From positions 1-10,599 of the forward strand of contig CAYYZY010000245.1 of NCBI GenBank assembly GCA_964475955.1: a DNA stretch of 10,599 nt, read 5' to 3'. Shown one piece after another: positions 10,038 through 10,599 of this stretch. A model generated the notes under the pieces. It was not told the DNA's origin, did not search any database, and saw only the letters and a program-made list of their open reading frames with translations. Numbering within the stretch: the stretch's first letter is position 1; each line of letters opens with the position of its first letter. This stretch comes from DATKZH01 sp964475955 (GTDB lineage Bacteria; Planctomycetota; Planctomycetia; Pirellulales; Thermoguttaceae). The position numbers and the translations under genes were made by a program.

Positions 10038-10043
10038 CTCCTT
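10038..10043 (-). promoter_or_regulatory. Strong ribosome binding site of the GH26 gene
   Basis: AAGGAG lies 6 bases before the ATG at 10031. It is the best Shine-Dalgarno in the window and fixes the start of the operon's first gene. Confidence 0.7.
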
Positions 10044-10157
10044 ATCTCGCCGGCTACGGGGAACTCCCATCGGCCCCAGGGGCAGGCTTCGGCCGAAGTG
10101 GCAACCAAGGCCGCCGCATGCCCGAGGGGGGCCGTAGGCAACCGTGACCGTACCGAT

Positions 10158-10186
10158 AGCCTATATCGACGGGATCGGCCGTGCAA
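10158..10186 (-). promoter_or_regulatory. Weak candidate promoter of the GH26 operon
   Basis: On the minus strand, TTGCAC (10186-10181) is followed by an AT-rich GATATAGGCTAT stretch (around 10167-10156) that could hold a -10 box. Matches to consensus are only partial at both boxes. This is the one AT-rich spot between the repeats and the GH26 start; it would give a 5' leader of about 120 bases. Confidence 0.25.
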
Positions 10187-10201
10187 CCGTCCTGACGTCG
10201 A

Positions 10202-10300
10202 CTGTAGGGAACGCCCTCCGCGGCGTTCCGCCCCCGCGGCTGGCACGGAGGCCGTTGCCTGCGGGAAATTGCGGAACGGCACAGAGGCCGTTCCCTACAG
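10202..10300. repeat. Cluster of REP-like palindromes bounded by a 17-bp inverted repeat
   Basis: The outer arms 10202-10218 and 10284-10300 (CTGTAGGGAACG... and ...CGTTCCCTACAG) match as inverted repeats at 16 of 17 positions. Inside are two palindromes of the same design, GGAACGCC-6-GGCGTTCC (10208-10229) and GGAACGGC-6-GCCGTTCC (10273-10294), each with perfect 8-bp stems. A third, degenerate copy centres near 10247. Its right part makes a 19-base direct repeat (10242-10260 with 10278-10296, 17 of 19 identical). Same-sized stems and six-base loops point to tandem copies of one REP-like element. Confidence 0.75.
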
Positions 10301-10316
10301 CGCTTCACGGGTGGCA

Positions 10317-10375
10317 CCGACGAATTCGCGCAGGAGGGCCTGCGAATTGGTTGGACGGATTCGCGAATTCGTCGG
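10317..10375. repeat. Perfect 14-bp inverted repeat with an inner hairpin
   Basis: CCGACGAATTCGCG (10317-10330) is repeated inverted at 10362-10375, with 31 bases between. Inside, CGCAGG (10329-10334) and CCTGCG (10339-10344) form a second perfect stem with a four-base loop, overlapping the outer left arm by two bases. The AATTCGC core occurs three times in the element in alternating orientation. No coding function is seen. Confidence 0.7.
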
Positions 10376-10377
10376 CG

Positions 10378-10425
10378 TTGCGAAGCAACACGAGGATCGC
10401 CGCCCAGCCTCTTGTTGCTTCGCAA
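10378..10425. repeat. 18-bp near-perfect inverted repeat (strong hairpin)
   Basis: TTGCGAAGCAACACGAGG (10378-10395) pairs with 10408-10425 at 17 of 18 positions around a 12-base loop. It begins two bases after the preceding inverted repeat ends. There is no T-run directly after it, so it is more likely a dispersed palindrome than a simple terminator. Confidence 0.7.
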
Positions 10426-10599
10426 AACGCGACGATTTTCCGAGACAGTCCCCCGAAGTGCCACGCCCTACCGCGGAAAACCATCGGGGCTACCCGCTAC
10501 TTGCACTTGGAGCGCGTCTCGCGCATCATTTGGACGCTGCGCGGTCGCCCGGCCTTTCGAAAAGCGCGCTCGAACATCCGTCACGGTTTCCCCGGCCGG
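10426..10599. other. Window-edge sequence without a supported gene
   Basis: No start codon with a ribosome binding site and no recognisable protein is seen. One plus-strand frame (from about 10440 to the edge) and one minus-strand frame (edge to about 10475) stay open but end at the window border, and neither shows a known motif. A small GCGCG/CGCGC stem lies at 10512-10524. Confidence 0.4.

Noticed and set aside
10202..10425. CRISPR array
   Set aside because: The repeats are inverted, unequal in spacing and few. There are no regularly spaced direct repeats with unique spacers and no cas genes.
10054..10464. Minus-strand 136-codon frame across the repeat cluster, considered as a RiPP precursor
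   Set aside because: It is Arg-rich, spans several palindromic repeats, has no leader or core-like character and no good ribosome binding site.
10440..10599. Plus-strand open frame running off the window end (…RYLHLERVSRIIWTLRG…)
   Set aside because: No start codon with a ribosome binding site is present and nothing is recognised. The frame is too short to judge and would need the sequence beyond the edge.

Overview
The window looks like part of a planctomycete chromosome (Pirellulales-like). This is inferred from high GC content, a hydrazine-synthase-alpha-like cytochrome fused to a SUMF1/FGE-type domain, a DUF6807 ('PmoA-like') secreted protein, a B12-type RiPP-maturation radical SAM protein, and REP-like GGAACGGC palindromes. 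None of these alone proves the lineage.

Layout. Bases 1-333 hold no supported gene, only a weak candidate promoter and a ribosome binding site. On the plus strand, 334-1611 encodes an exported DUF6807-family protein. A spacer with a 9-bp hairpin and a good sigma70-like promoter (TTGACC-18-TAGTAT) leads into a small toxin-antitoxin pair: a ParD-like antitoxin (1854-2111) and a ParE/RelE toxin (2111-2416), sharing one base. The toxin gene converges tail to tail, with a 13-base gap, on a three-gene minus-strand operon.

The operon runs from right to left. It starts with a secreted GH26 glycoside hydrolase with an Ig-like and an F5/8C carbohydrate-binding domain (10031-8259). Next is a 1281-residue exported protein with a lectin-like N-terminus, a coiled coil, a beta-propeller-like region, the hydrazine-synthase-alpha middle domain with two CxxCH haem sites, and a C-terminal SUMF1 domain (8262-4417). 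Last is a 659-residue B12-binding radical SAM enzyme of the RiPP-maturation type (4409-2430). The first junction is a 4-base ATGA overlap and the second a 7-base gap with the Shine-Dalgarno on the preceding stop codon, so translation is probably coupled throughout.

Bases 10032-10599, upstream of the operon, contain no convincing gene. They carry the GH26 ribosome binding site, a cluster of REP-like palindromes (10202-10300) and two further strong inverted repeats (10317-10375 and 10378-10425).

The least explained part is the operon. It couples polysaccharide cleavage, a periplasmic c-type cytochrome with a degenerate FGE-like domain, and a RiPP-type radical SAM enzyme, with no precursor peptide in view. 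The radical SAM gene also carries an in-frame low-complexity insert that looks like a translated dispersed repeat.
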